This document shows, in pieces, positions 1 through 5,302 of a stretch of 12,418 nt of DNA (positions are counted from its first letter, which is position 1; each line of letters starts with the position of its first letter). The position numbers and the translations under genes were made by a program. Source of the DNA: Ruminococcus sp. (GTDB taxonomy: Bacteria > Bacillota > Clostridia > Oscillospirales > Ruminococcaceae); assembly GCF_019417665.1 (NCBI RefSeq), contig NZ_DXUU01000060.1, forward strand, positions 1-12,418. Reading direction: 5' to 3'. The notes under the pieces are model-generated. The model worked only from the letters and a program-made list of their open reading frames with translations. It was not told the DNA's origin and searched no databases.

Positions 1-128
1 ATTTCACCGTTTGTGCCGATGCCGTAAGCCTTATCTTTTGCAAGGCTCTTTACAATCACTTCTTCGATGATAAAGAAGAGTAATACAAACGGCAACAAAA
101 ATACGTCCAAAGACCACCAGCTGTAATA
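1..128 (-). other. possible truncated coding fragment at the left edge
   Basis: On the minus strand a frame is open from base 128 to the window edge, about 42 codons, preceded by an in-frame TGA at 129-131. The predicted peptide has a hydrophobic stretch (FLLPFVLLFFII) followed by charged residues, which would fit a membrane protein. There is no ATG. TTG codons at 108-110 or 96-98 are the only apparent starts, and no convincing ribosome binding site precedes them. A short plus-strand frame (bases 3-83, ending TAA) covers the same DNA, so even the direction is unsure. It could be a gene start, a decayed gene or chance. The bases from 129 to the promoter at 189 show nothing else. Confidence 0.2.
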
Positions 129-188
129 TCATGTTTCAGATTCTGTTATCACTTTGCAGTCCAAAATCATTAGGGCAATACTGCACAC

Positions 189-217
189 TTTACAAATATA
201 CACCATTATGCTATAAT
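189..217 (+). promoter_or_regulatory. SigA-type promoter for the YcxB-like gene
   Basis: A TTTACA -35 box (189-194) and a perfect TATAAT -10 box (212-217) are separated by 17 nt. Transcription should start near 224, giving a leader of about 24 nt that carries the GAGGGAG ribosome binding site at 238-244. Confidence 0.75.
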
Positions 218-247
218 ATACAAAAGTAAGCAGAAACGAGGGAGACT

Positions 248-784
248 ATGGACTATTTTGAAAATACAACACGTATCACAGAAGAAGGCTATATGGCGAT
301 CCTGCGGATGAAACGCCGCCAACAGCGGATCGTCTGCCGGGCAGTCAGCATTGCTTTGGCAGTGCCCTTTGTCCAGCGGTTGGTATATTTTTTGCTGCTC
401 ATCCGTATCAAGGGTGGTTCTCTGATTACCATTGGTTTTCTGGACATCCTGTTTCTGGTGCTGTTGGCAGCGGCAGCCTGGCTCTGGTACTATCCCCAGA
501 GGCAGATCAAGGAGCACATCCGCCGCACAAGAGGCCGTATAGATCTACAAGCAGTGAATCAGTATACCTTTCTGCCGGACGGCGTGCGCATGATGTCTAC
601 TTCTTCCATGGAAAAATTTCGCCTGGATTATTCAGATCTTTCCTGGATCCGCAGTGATCGGCGCTGGATCGTTCTCTATTTTTCCCGGCAGGATCTTACT
701 ATGCTGGTGGATCGTCAGGGCTTTACCCACGGCAGTGCAGGGGATTGCCTGACTTTTCTGAAAGATAAGCTGGACGGAAAATAA
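248..784 (+). CDS. YcxB-like membrane protein
   Basis: A 178-aa protein of unknown molecular role, probably in the cytoplasmic membrane. Two hydrophobic helices (about residues 31-52 and 58-81) form a hairpin, with a basic N-terminal stretch (MKRRQQR) just before the first. The soluble C-terminal part (about 105-175) has the arrangement seen in YcxB-like domains: a beta strand, then FLPDGVRMMS, then LDYSDLSWI, then WIVLYF, then a final LTFLKDK helix. The start is ATG 248, three bases after GAGGGAG. The gene has its own SigA promoter and no terminator follows it; the next promoter begins 6 nt after its stop, so some read-through into pfk is likely. The family assignment rests on topology and motif spacing, not on catalytic residues, since the family has no known activity. 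Confidence 0.65.
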   Translation: MDYFENTTRITEEGYMAILRMKRRQQRIVCRAVSIALAVPFVQRLVYFLLLIRIKGGSLITIGFLDILFLVLLAAAAWLWYYPQRQIKEHIRRTRGRIDLQAVNQYTFLPDGVRMMSTSSMEKFRLDYSDLSWIRSDRRWIVLYFSRQDLTMLVDRQGFTHGSAGDCLTFLKDKLDGK

Positions 785-789
785 ATTGG

Positions 790-818
790 TTGACATTGTG
801 CCCGAAAAATGGTATAAT
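790..818 (+). promoter_or_regulatory. consensus SigA promoter for pfk
   Basis: A perfect TTGACA (790-795) and a perfect TATAAT (813-818) are spaced by 17 nt, so this should be a strong vegetative promoter. The predicted start near 825 gives an untranslated leader of about 229 nt before the pfk ATG, which is unusually long. Confidence 0.85.
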
Positions 819-859
819 GTTTGTAATCATTTTCAGGGGAGTTAATACGAATCTTTTAA

Positions 860-997
860 ATGGAAATAGATAAAATTGCGAGCAGAAATTTTGTTAGTTT
901 AGGAGAATACCGCAAGATGGGCTTTCGTCCGAGGATATTCGACGGCGATTGGTGGAATTTATGCCGCAAGTTTATCGATTGGAGTTTGAGAGATTAG
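860..997 (+). other. 45-codon open frame in the pfk leader (small ORF or structured RNA)
   Basis: An ATG at 860 opens a frame of 45 codons ending in TAG (995-997), inside the long leader between the pfk promoter and the pfk start. The peptide is rich in Arg, Asp and Trp (for example GFRPRIFDGDWWN) and resembles no family I know. The nearest purine-rich site upstream, AGGGGAG near 835-841, is about 18 nt from the ATG, which is too far. A second in-frame ATG at 917 sits 11 nt after AGGAG (901-905) and would give 26 aa. A random frame of this length is not rare, so the region may instead be an RNA leader. It contains a small hairpin around CGTC(926-929)/GACG(941-944) and repeated CCGCAAG and CGATTGG words. 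I recognise no riboswitch class. Confidence 0.25.
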
Positions 998-1053
998 TAT
1001 AAGAAAGCAGCTATGTGTTCTGCATCCAAATCATATGATCGGAGGACTGTGTA

Positions 1054-2136
1054 ATGAAACGGAGAATCGGAATTTTAACCAGCGGCGGTGACTGTCCGGG
1101 ATTGAATGCTACCATTCGTGGCGTGGCAAAGGCATGTTATGAAATGCTGGGCACAGAAAATGTGGAAATCGTAGGCATTTCTGACGGCTATTACGGTCTT
1201 ATCCACAATATTTGCAAGGAAATGAAACCGGATGATTTTTCTGGTATCCTGACTCGGGGTGGCACGATCCTCGGCACAAAGCGTCAACCCTTTAAGATGA
1301 TGAAGGTCATCGGCGATGACAATGTAGATAAAGTGAAAAACATGAAAAAGACCTATCAGGAGCAGAAGCTGGACTGCTTGCTGACCCTGGGTGGAAACGG
1401 CACACATAAAACCTCAAAGCTTCTGGCAGACGAGGGCTTGCACGTGATTGGTTTGCCGAAAACCATTGATAATGACATTTTCGGCACGGATGTTACCTTC
1501 GGATTCCACACTGCTGTGGACATTGCCACAGATGCCCTGGATCGTTTGCATACCACGGCAAACAGCCATTCCCGAATCCTGCTTTGTGAGATCATGGGGA
1601 ATAAGGCAGGATGGCTGACCCTGAATGCCGGTATTGCCGGAGGTGCTGATATCATTTTGATCCCGGAGATCCCCTATGATATTGATGAGGTATGTAAGTC
1701 TGTCCTGAAACGCAGCGAAAGCGGCAAGAATTTCTCCATTATCGCCGTTGCAGAGGGCTGTTTCGATAAGGATGAGGCAAAGCTGAAGAAGAAAGAACGT
1801 GCAAGACAGCGTGCAGAGGCAGGTATGACCACGGCTACTAACCGCATTGCGGCGCAGATCCAACAGAATACTGGTCTGGAGGCACGTGTCTGCGTACCGG
1901 GTCATATGCTCCGCGGCGGCAGTCCCAGCGCCTATGATCGTATTTTGGCAACCCAGTTCGGTGTCTATGCAGCTGGTCTGATTAAGGAAGAACATTACGG
2001 CATGTCAGTGGCTAAAGTAGACAGCAGGATCACTGCGAACAAATTGGATGATATTGCCGGAAAAACAAAATTTGTCACACCGGATGATCAGCTGGTATTG
2101 ACGGCAAGAAATCTGGGAATTTCTTTTGGAGATTGA
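1054..2136 (+). CDS. pfkA: 6-phosphofructokinase (PfkA superfamily)
   Basis: A 360-aa cytosolic glycolytic enzyme that phosphorylates fructose 6-phosphate to fructose 1,6-bisphosphate. Visible family motifs in order are GGDCPGLN (11-18), RGGTILGTKR (68-77), GGNGT (113-117), PKTIDND (135-141, with the catalytic base equivalent D139), MGNKAGWL (181-188), PEIPYD (204-209) and RGGSPSAYDR (287-296). The start is fixed by GGAGG at 1041-1045, 8 nt before the ATG. The phosphoryl donor is uncertain. The residue equivalent to E. coli Gly104 is Gly (G116), which favours ATP, but the residue equivalent to Gly124 is Lys (K136), as in PPi-dependent enzymes, and the usual Mg-binding Asp103 equivalent is Asn (N115). 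It is a monocistronic unit with its own promoter, long leader and terminator. Confidence 0.93.
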   Translation: MKRRIGILTSGGDCPGLNATIRGVAKACYEMLGTENVEIVGISDGYYGLIHNICKEMKPDDFSGILTRGGTILGTKRQPFKMMKVIGDDNVDKVKNMKKTYQEQKLDCLLTLGGNGTHKTSKLLADEGLHVIGLPKTIDNDIFGTDVTFGFHTAVDIATDALDRLHTTANSHSRILLCEIMGNKAGWLTLNAGIAGGADIILIPEIPYDIDEVCKSVLKRSESGKNFSIIAVAEGCFDKDEAKLKKKERARQRAEAGMTTATNRIAAQIQQNTGLEARVCVPGHMLRGGSPSAYDRILATQFGVYAAGLIKEEHYGMSVAKVDSRITANKLDDIAGKTKFVTPDDQLVLTARNLGISFGD

Positions 2137-2239
2137 TCAAAAGCCAAAGTCGCTCTTTCGGGTCTTCTGTCGGATGAACCGGATAGGGCATTGACTGATG
2201 ACAACGGAGAAAAAATTTACAAATAAATCGTAAAAGTAT

Positions 2240-2276
2240 GCCTCGCTGGTTTGAAAATCAGCGGGGCTTTCTATTT
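2240..2276 (+). terminator. rho-independent terminator after pfk
   Basis: A 9-bp stem (GCCTCGCTG 2240-2248 with CAGCGGGGC 2259-2267, one T-G pair) encloses a 10-nt loop and is followed by the T-rich tail TTTCTATTT. It ends the pfk transcript just before the cotJ promoter region. Confidence 0.85.
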
Positions 2277-2318
2277 GCCGAAAATATTCTGCGATTTGGG
2301 AAATGCACCAATTCTGCC

Positions 2319-2360
2319 CATCTTGCATAGGATGGAATGCACATATTATAAAAATGTGCA
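2319..2360 (+). promoter_or_regulatory. candidate SigE-type promoter with overlapping inverted repeat (cotJ)
   Basis: CATATTAT (2342-2349) resembles the -10 element of the mother-cell sigma factor SigE (CATA followed by an A/T-rich end). Upstream, ATCTT at 2320-2324 or CATA at 2326-2329 are imperfect -35 candidates. The cotJ operon of Bacillus subtilis is known to be SigE-dependent, which is the main support. The -10 sits inside a 7-bp inverted repeat, TGCACAT (2338-2344) and ATGTGCA (2354-2360), with a 9-nt spacer. No good SigA promoter is visible here. Confidence 0.45.
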
Positions 2361-2377
2361 GAAAGGAGCGAGAATTT

Positions 2378-2653
2378 TTGCAGAATCAATACGAACGCAT
2401 ACAGCAAATGTCCGGGATGCAGCGGAATATGCTGCGAGATTATCAACCGGCAGAACAGACGATGGCTGCAATGCCCAGGGAACCCCAGACGTACACGGAA
2501 CTTTCACCGTTTCCCGAACAGACACCGCCAGGCATGGCATATGTGCCGTTCCAGCAATGGGAGGAACCCTATGATGCTGACATGGCGTTTCCAGTAGGGA
2601 CAATTTTTCCTGCATTAGATTTCCCATATCGCGGAGGTGGTTCTTGTGCATGA
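2378..2653 (+). CDS. cotJA: spore coat protein CotJA
   Basis: A 91-aa spore coat-associated protein, first gene of the cotJ operon; in Bacillus it acts with CotJB and CotJC in the inner coat layer. The N-terminal half is rich in Gln, Met and Pro. The conserved part is the C-terminal segment (about 52-86), with Tyr-Val-Pro-Phe-Gln-Gln-Trp and then Val-Gly-Thr-Ile-Phe-Pro-Ala-Leu-Asp-Phe-Pro-Tyr, the CotJA signature. I chose the TTG at 2378 as the start because AAAGGAG (2362-2368) lies 9 nt upstream. An in-frame ATG at 2303 would add 25 atypical residues, lies upstream of the candidate promoter and lacks a ribosome binding site. The length is close to the usual 80-90 aa. The 3' end overlaps cotJB. 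Confidence 0.88.
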   Translation: MQNQYERIQQMSGMQRNMLRDYQPAEQTMAAMPREPQTYTELSPFPEQTPPGMAYVPFQQWEEPYDADMAFPVGTIFPALDFPYRGGGSCA

Positions 2654-2900
2654 GAAGCAGAAGCTGCTTTCCATGATTCGAAAGTATGACTTTGTCTTGT
2701 ATGAACTTCAATTATACCTGGATACACATCCGCATTCCCCAGAAGCCTTGCGTATGTGGAAGAATTATCAGTCCATGCGGCAAAAAGCTGTTTCTTCTTA
2801 TGTGCGGCAGTTCGGACCGATCCAGCCTATGCAGGCAGAGGGAAATGATTCGTGGGACTGGGTGAAAGGCCCCTGGCCTTGGGAAAAGGAGGCGAATTGA
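2646..2900 (+). CDS. cotJB: spore coat protein CotJB
   Basis: An 84-aa coat protein required in Bacillus, together with CotJA and CotJC, for assembly of the CotJ complex. It shows the whole family pattern: an N-terminal helix with Tyr-Asp-Phe-Val-Leu-Tyr-Glu-Leu, then Leu-Asp-Thr-His-Pro (about 25-29), a charged middle helix with Asn-Tyr-Gln, Phe-Gly-Pro-Ile, and a C-terminal Trp-Xaa-Trp-Val-Lys-Gly-Pro-Trp-Pro-Trp-Glu. The start is read as GTG 2646, 8 nt after GGAGG (2633-2637). An in-frame GTG at 2637 overlaps that site and is unlikely. The gene overlaps the end of cotJA by 8 nt, suggesting translational coupling. Confidence 0.88.
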   Translation: MHEKQKLLSMIRKYDFVLYELQLYLDTHPHSPEALRMWKNYQSMRQKAVSSYVRQFGPIQPMQAEGNDSWDWVKGPWPWEKEAN

Positions 2901-3536
2901 ATGTGGGTTTATGAGAAGAAACTTCAATATCCTGTAAAAATCAAAACCCCTAACGCCAGAACAGCAAAGTATATTATTGATCAGCTTGGCGGACCTGATG
3001 GCGAACTTGCCGCCTCCCTACGTTATATGAGCCAACGATATGTCATGCGGCAGGATAAAGTGAAAGGGGTTCTGACGGATATTGCCACAGAAGAATTGGC
3101 TCATGTCGAAATGATATCCGCCATCCTGTATCAGCTGACGCAGAGCCTCACGCCGGAACAAATCAAGGAAGCTGGATTTGACACGTACTTTGTGGATCAT
3201 ACTTTGGGAATCTATCCCCAGGGGGCCTCGGGTGCACCGTTCACAGCGGCATATTTTCAGTCCAAAGGCGACCCCATCACCGATCTGACTGAAGATCTGG
3301 CGGCAGAACAGAAAGCGCGTAGCACCTATGACAACATCCTGCGGTTGTGCGATGACCCGGATGTGCGAGATCCTATCAAGTTTCTGCGACAGCGTGAGAT
3401 CGTACACTTTCAGCGTTTCGGCGAAGCCCTTCGCCATGTTCAGGATGATCTGGACGCAAAGAATTTCTACTGCTGTAACCCGTCTTTTGATTCTAACTGT
3501 GGAAAAAAAGCGAACCGCATGAGAAAAATGCGATAA
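2901..3536 (+). CDS. cotJC: spore coat protein CotJC, manganese catalase family
   Basis: A 211-aa spore coat protein of the di-manganese catalase family, expected to disproportionate hydrogen peroxide at the spore surface. The ferritin-like helices carry the metal-ligand pattern: Glu35 (GPDGELAAS), Glu65 and His68 (EELAHVEM), Glu136 (AAEQKAR) and His169 (REIVHFQRF), so the active site looks complete. The ATG directly follows the cotJB stop, with GGAGG (2888-2892) 8 nt upstream inside cotJB. The C-terminus runs on past the catalase core with a Cys-containing basic tail (Cys191, Cys192, Cys200, then Lys/Arg). This could cross-link the protein in the coat, but that is inference. Transcription ends at the 3552-3588 hairpin. 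Confidence 0.92.
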   Translation: MWVYEKKLQYPVKIKTPNARTAKYIIDQLGGPDGELAASLRYMSQRYVMRQDKVKGVLTDIATEELAHVEMISAILYQLTQSLTPEQIKEAGFDTYFVDHTLGIYPQGASGAPFTAAYFQSKGDPITDLTEDLAAEQKARSTYDNILRLCDDPDVRDPIKFLRQREIVHFQRFGEALRHVQDDLDAKNFYCCNPSFDSNCGKKANRMRKMR

Positions 3537-3551
3537 ATGCAATAATATAAC

Positions 3552-3588
3552 AAAAACGGCTCGTATCAAACTGATACGAGCCGTTTTT
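3552..3588. terminator. bidirectional terminator between cotJC and the NYN gene
   Basis: A 17-bp perfect inverted repeat, AAAAACGGCTCGTATCA (3552-3568) and TGATACGAGCCGTTTTT (3572-3588), has a 3-nt loop. The flanking A and T tracts make it a rho-independent terminator on both strands. It lies 15 nt after the cotJC stop and 15 nt from the stop of the convergent gene. Confidence 0.92.
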
Positions 3589-3603
3589 ATGCTTTCATAT
3601 TTT

Positions 3604-4929
3604 TTAACTGAGATCAATAGAAAAATTTCCGTCGGCATCTACTTTTAATTTCAGTGTTTTAATGTACTTCTCATAGAAATTCATAATTTCTTTTTCATCT
3701 GCTTCGATCCTTGCTTGTTCAAATAAAGTGTGTGCCAGTTCCTTTCCATTACATTCTAGAATATGAGGAAGGCAATTTCGAAGTTCGTTGATCAACACTG
3801 CTCTTTTTAGTTCATCGATATAACCGGAACAAAAATCATCTAGGGAACAGTAGAAAATCCCATGTTCCTCTAGCGCATCTTTGATGGCATTGCCACATTT
3901 GGCATATTCAATCATAACTAAAAATTCCGCCTCAGGCAGCGAAGAAATTAATCCCCAATAATCAGAATCGCTGGAAAGTAAAATGAAGGAAGAGACATCA
4001 TCTCGGTAAAATTCCCGACAAATCCCAGCAGTCACCCGAATATCCACCAAAGACTTCCGATCAGTGACACGTTCTACCTCAATATGCTCCACCGGAATGC
4101 TGACAAATTTATCCAAATAATCCCATCCATTTGTGGTATGGTCATCATCATACAAAATGATTTTATGTATTTTTTGAATTTCTGTTTGGTTCAAACTTTT
4201 GAGTGCACCATATAATTTATAGACATCGGAATTTTCACAGTCTACCACCAATACAGTTTTATAACTTTTCTCAATAAAATCGTAAATATTGTCTTTAACA
4301 TCATTAACAACACCTTTATACTTGCTGGAATCCCCGAAGTAATCACCATTCATTTCATATAGCATTTCCAGGAATTTTCCGTCTGTATAAAGGATATTGC
4401 CCAAATCCTTCGGTTTCCAATGGAGATACATTTGATAGGGATACCAATCGATATGCTCCATATATTTTTCAAATTCATACTTTTGATTTGCTTCTTTTGT
4501 ATACTTGGGTATCAAAAATAAATCCTTAATATATTCCCAGGCGATCCAGTCGGGAAAGAGTGACCGGCATTTTTCTACATTGGCGCCTATAAGTTGATTG
4601 AAGTGCAGGGAATAATCCGATGCCCGCTTGTTTGTCAGAATGATCTGAAAGCCCCAACGTTCCAGCTGGCGGATATTTTCCGTATCGAACCATTCAATAC
4701 GGTCGATATTGATCAGATCATAACGCAGAAAATTGTCAGTTTTGGAGAAATGGCGCATAAGCATGGTGCGCAGTTTGCAGAGATAGCGCAGTATTTTTGC
4801 GTCCTGGTTTTCTTCAAGTTCTTTCAGCAGATCTGGGCAATTGTCCATATAGGATAGGATCCATTGATTTTTTCGTACACCGATGAGATAGGCGATTGTT
4901 GCGACGATGGTTTTGGTATCTGTTCTCAT
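3604..4929 (-). CDS. NYN (PIN-like) domain protein, putative ribonuclease
   Basis: A 441-aa cytosolic protein. Residues about 224-370 form a NYN-type PIN-fold nuclease domain: VLVVDCEN (226-233, Asp230), KSLVDIRVTAG (292-302, Asp296) and LLSSDSDYWGLI (317-328, Asp321 and Asp323). These acidic residues match the metal-binding set of the family, so RNA cleavage is plausible; the target is unknown. I do not recognise residues 1-220 (helical, with a Trp/Tyr-rich stretch near 160-171) or the helical tail from about 372. The start is ATG 4927-4929, 8 nt after AAAGGAG. The longer frame from 5037 begins upstream of the predicted transcription start and is excluded. The gene stands alone with its own SigA promoter and is convergent with cotJC. 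Confidence 0.8.
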   Translation of the reverse strand: MRTDTKTIVATIAYLIGVRKNQWILSYMDNCPDLLKELEENQDAKILRYLCKLRTMLMRHFSKTDNFLRYDLINIDRIEWFDTENIRQLERWGFQIILTNKRASDYSLHFNQLIGANVEKCRSLFPDWIAWEYIKDLFLIPKYTKEANQKYEFEKYMEHIDWYPYQMYLHWKPKDLGNILYTDGKFLEMLYEMNGDYFGDSSKYKGVVNDVKDNIYDFIEKSYKTVLVVDCENSDVYKLYGALKSLNQTEIQKIHKIILYDDDHTTNGWDYLDKFVSIPVEHIEVERVTDRKSLVDIRVTAGICREFYRDDVSSFILLSSDSDYWGLISSLPEAEFLVMIEYAKCGNAIKDALEEHGIFYCSLDDFCSGYIDELKRAVLINELRNCLPHILECNGKELAHTLFEQARIEADEKEIMNFYEKYIKTLKLKVDADGNFSIDLS

Positions 4930-5028
4930 AGAAATAGCTCCTTTTGTGTCAGAATGAGGATAGATGCAGAGCTTTTTGCACTGAGGCATGATGTTATTTT
5001 GACAAAAACTGCTTCTATACCTGTTTTT

Positions 5029-5057
5029 AGTATACACAAAACCACCTGATTTGTCAA
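5029..5057 (-). promoter_or_regulatory. SigA promoter for the NYN gene
   Basis: Read on the minus strand, a perfect TTGACA (5057-5052) and TATACT (5034-5029) are 17 nt apart. The predicted start near 5022 lies about 93 nt upstream of the chosen ATG. This supports the shorter 441-aa reading of the protein. Confidence 0.8.
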
Positions 5058-5071
5058 CTGCTTTTTATCGT

Positions 5072-5201
5072 AAAAAACCGCAGATTTTGTTTGAATGAGT
5101 CGGATTTTTGAGGTTTTTCCTATTATATGGGACTTTGAATGGGGACGATAGCGCAAATTGCCTGCTTCTCTCGTGGGAAAGCAGAGAAATCTGCGTTTTT
5201 T
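5072..5201. repeat. imperfect inverted repeat bounding about 130 bp
   Basis: The left arm AAAAAACCGCAGATTT (5072-5087) and the right arm AAATCTGCGTTTTTT (5187-5201) are complementary except for one extra C. They enclose about 99 nt with no recognisable gene. The right arm also forms a short local hairpin, GCAGA (5181-5185) with TCTGC (5190-5194), followed by a run of T, so it could act as a weak plus-strand terminator. Competing pairings exist nearby: CTGCTT 5162-5167 with AAGCAG 5179-5184, and TTCTCT 5166-5171 with AGAGAA 5183-5188. It may be a decayed miniature element, a small RNA or an attenuator. Confidence 0.45.
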
Positions 5202-5212
5202 TCTACGTCCTA

Positions 5213-5241
5213 TTGCATTTTGACAAATTATCAGGTATAAT
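5213..5241 (+). promoter_or_regulatory. SigA-type promoter for the recJ operon
   Basis: TTGCAT (5213-5218) and a perfect TATAAT (5236-5241) are separated by 17 nt. A TTGACA at 5220-5225 overlaps the spacer, and its best-spaced partner TAGTAT (5245-5250) is 19 nt away, so a second overlapping promoter is possible. The leader to recJ is about 55 nt. Confidence 0.7.
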
Positions 5242-5302
5242 AAATAGTATCATTCCCAATTTATGTAGTTCATTCTACTTGCTTGGGTGGTAGGAGGACG
5301 AT

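Larger units (their letters stand above)
4930..5302. other. divergent intergenic region between the NYN gene and recJ
   Basis: A 373-nt stretch without a convincing gene. It holds the minus-strand promoter of the NYN gene (5029-5057) with a leader of about 93 nt, the plus-strand recJ promoter (5213-5241), and between them a segment bounded by a 15-16-nt inverted repeat (5072-5087 and 5187-5201). A plus-strand frame at 5108-5293 lacks an ATG and a ribosome binding site and crosses the recJ promoter, so I do not call it. Confidence 0.7.

Noticed and set aside
819..1053. Known riboswitch in the pfk leader (I compared it by eye with the manganese, ZTP, fluoride, SAM and T-box consensus cores)
   Set aside because: An initial AGGGGAG recalls the manganese-sensing leader, but the other conserved cores are missing.
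1414..1995. 193-codon minus-strand open frame
   Set aside because: It is antisense to the conserved phosphofructokinase core, so it is a shadow of that gene.
2303..2377. ATG 2303 as the start of cotJA
   Set aside because: It lies upstream of the candidate promoter -10, lacks a ribosome binding site and adds 25 residues atypical of CotJA.
4999..5004. Plus-strand TTGACA in the divergent region
   Set aside because: No acceptable -10 element lies 16-19 nt downstream.
4930..5037. 36-residue N-terminal extension of the NYN protein from an ATG at 5037
   Set aside because: It lies upstream of the predicted transcription start of the minus-strand promoter and has no ribosome binding site, whereas ATG 4929 is preceded by AAAGGAG at good spacing.
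5108..5293. 61-codon plus-strand frame before recJ
   Set aside because: It needs a TTG start without a ribosome binding site and runs across the recJ promoter; the peptide resembles nothing known to me.
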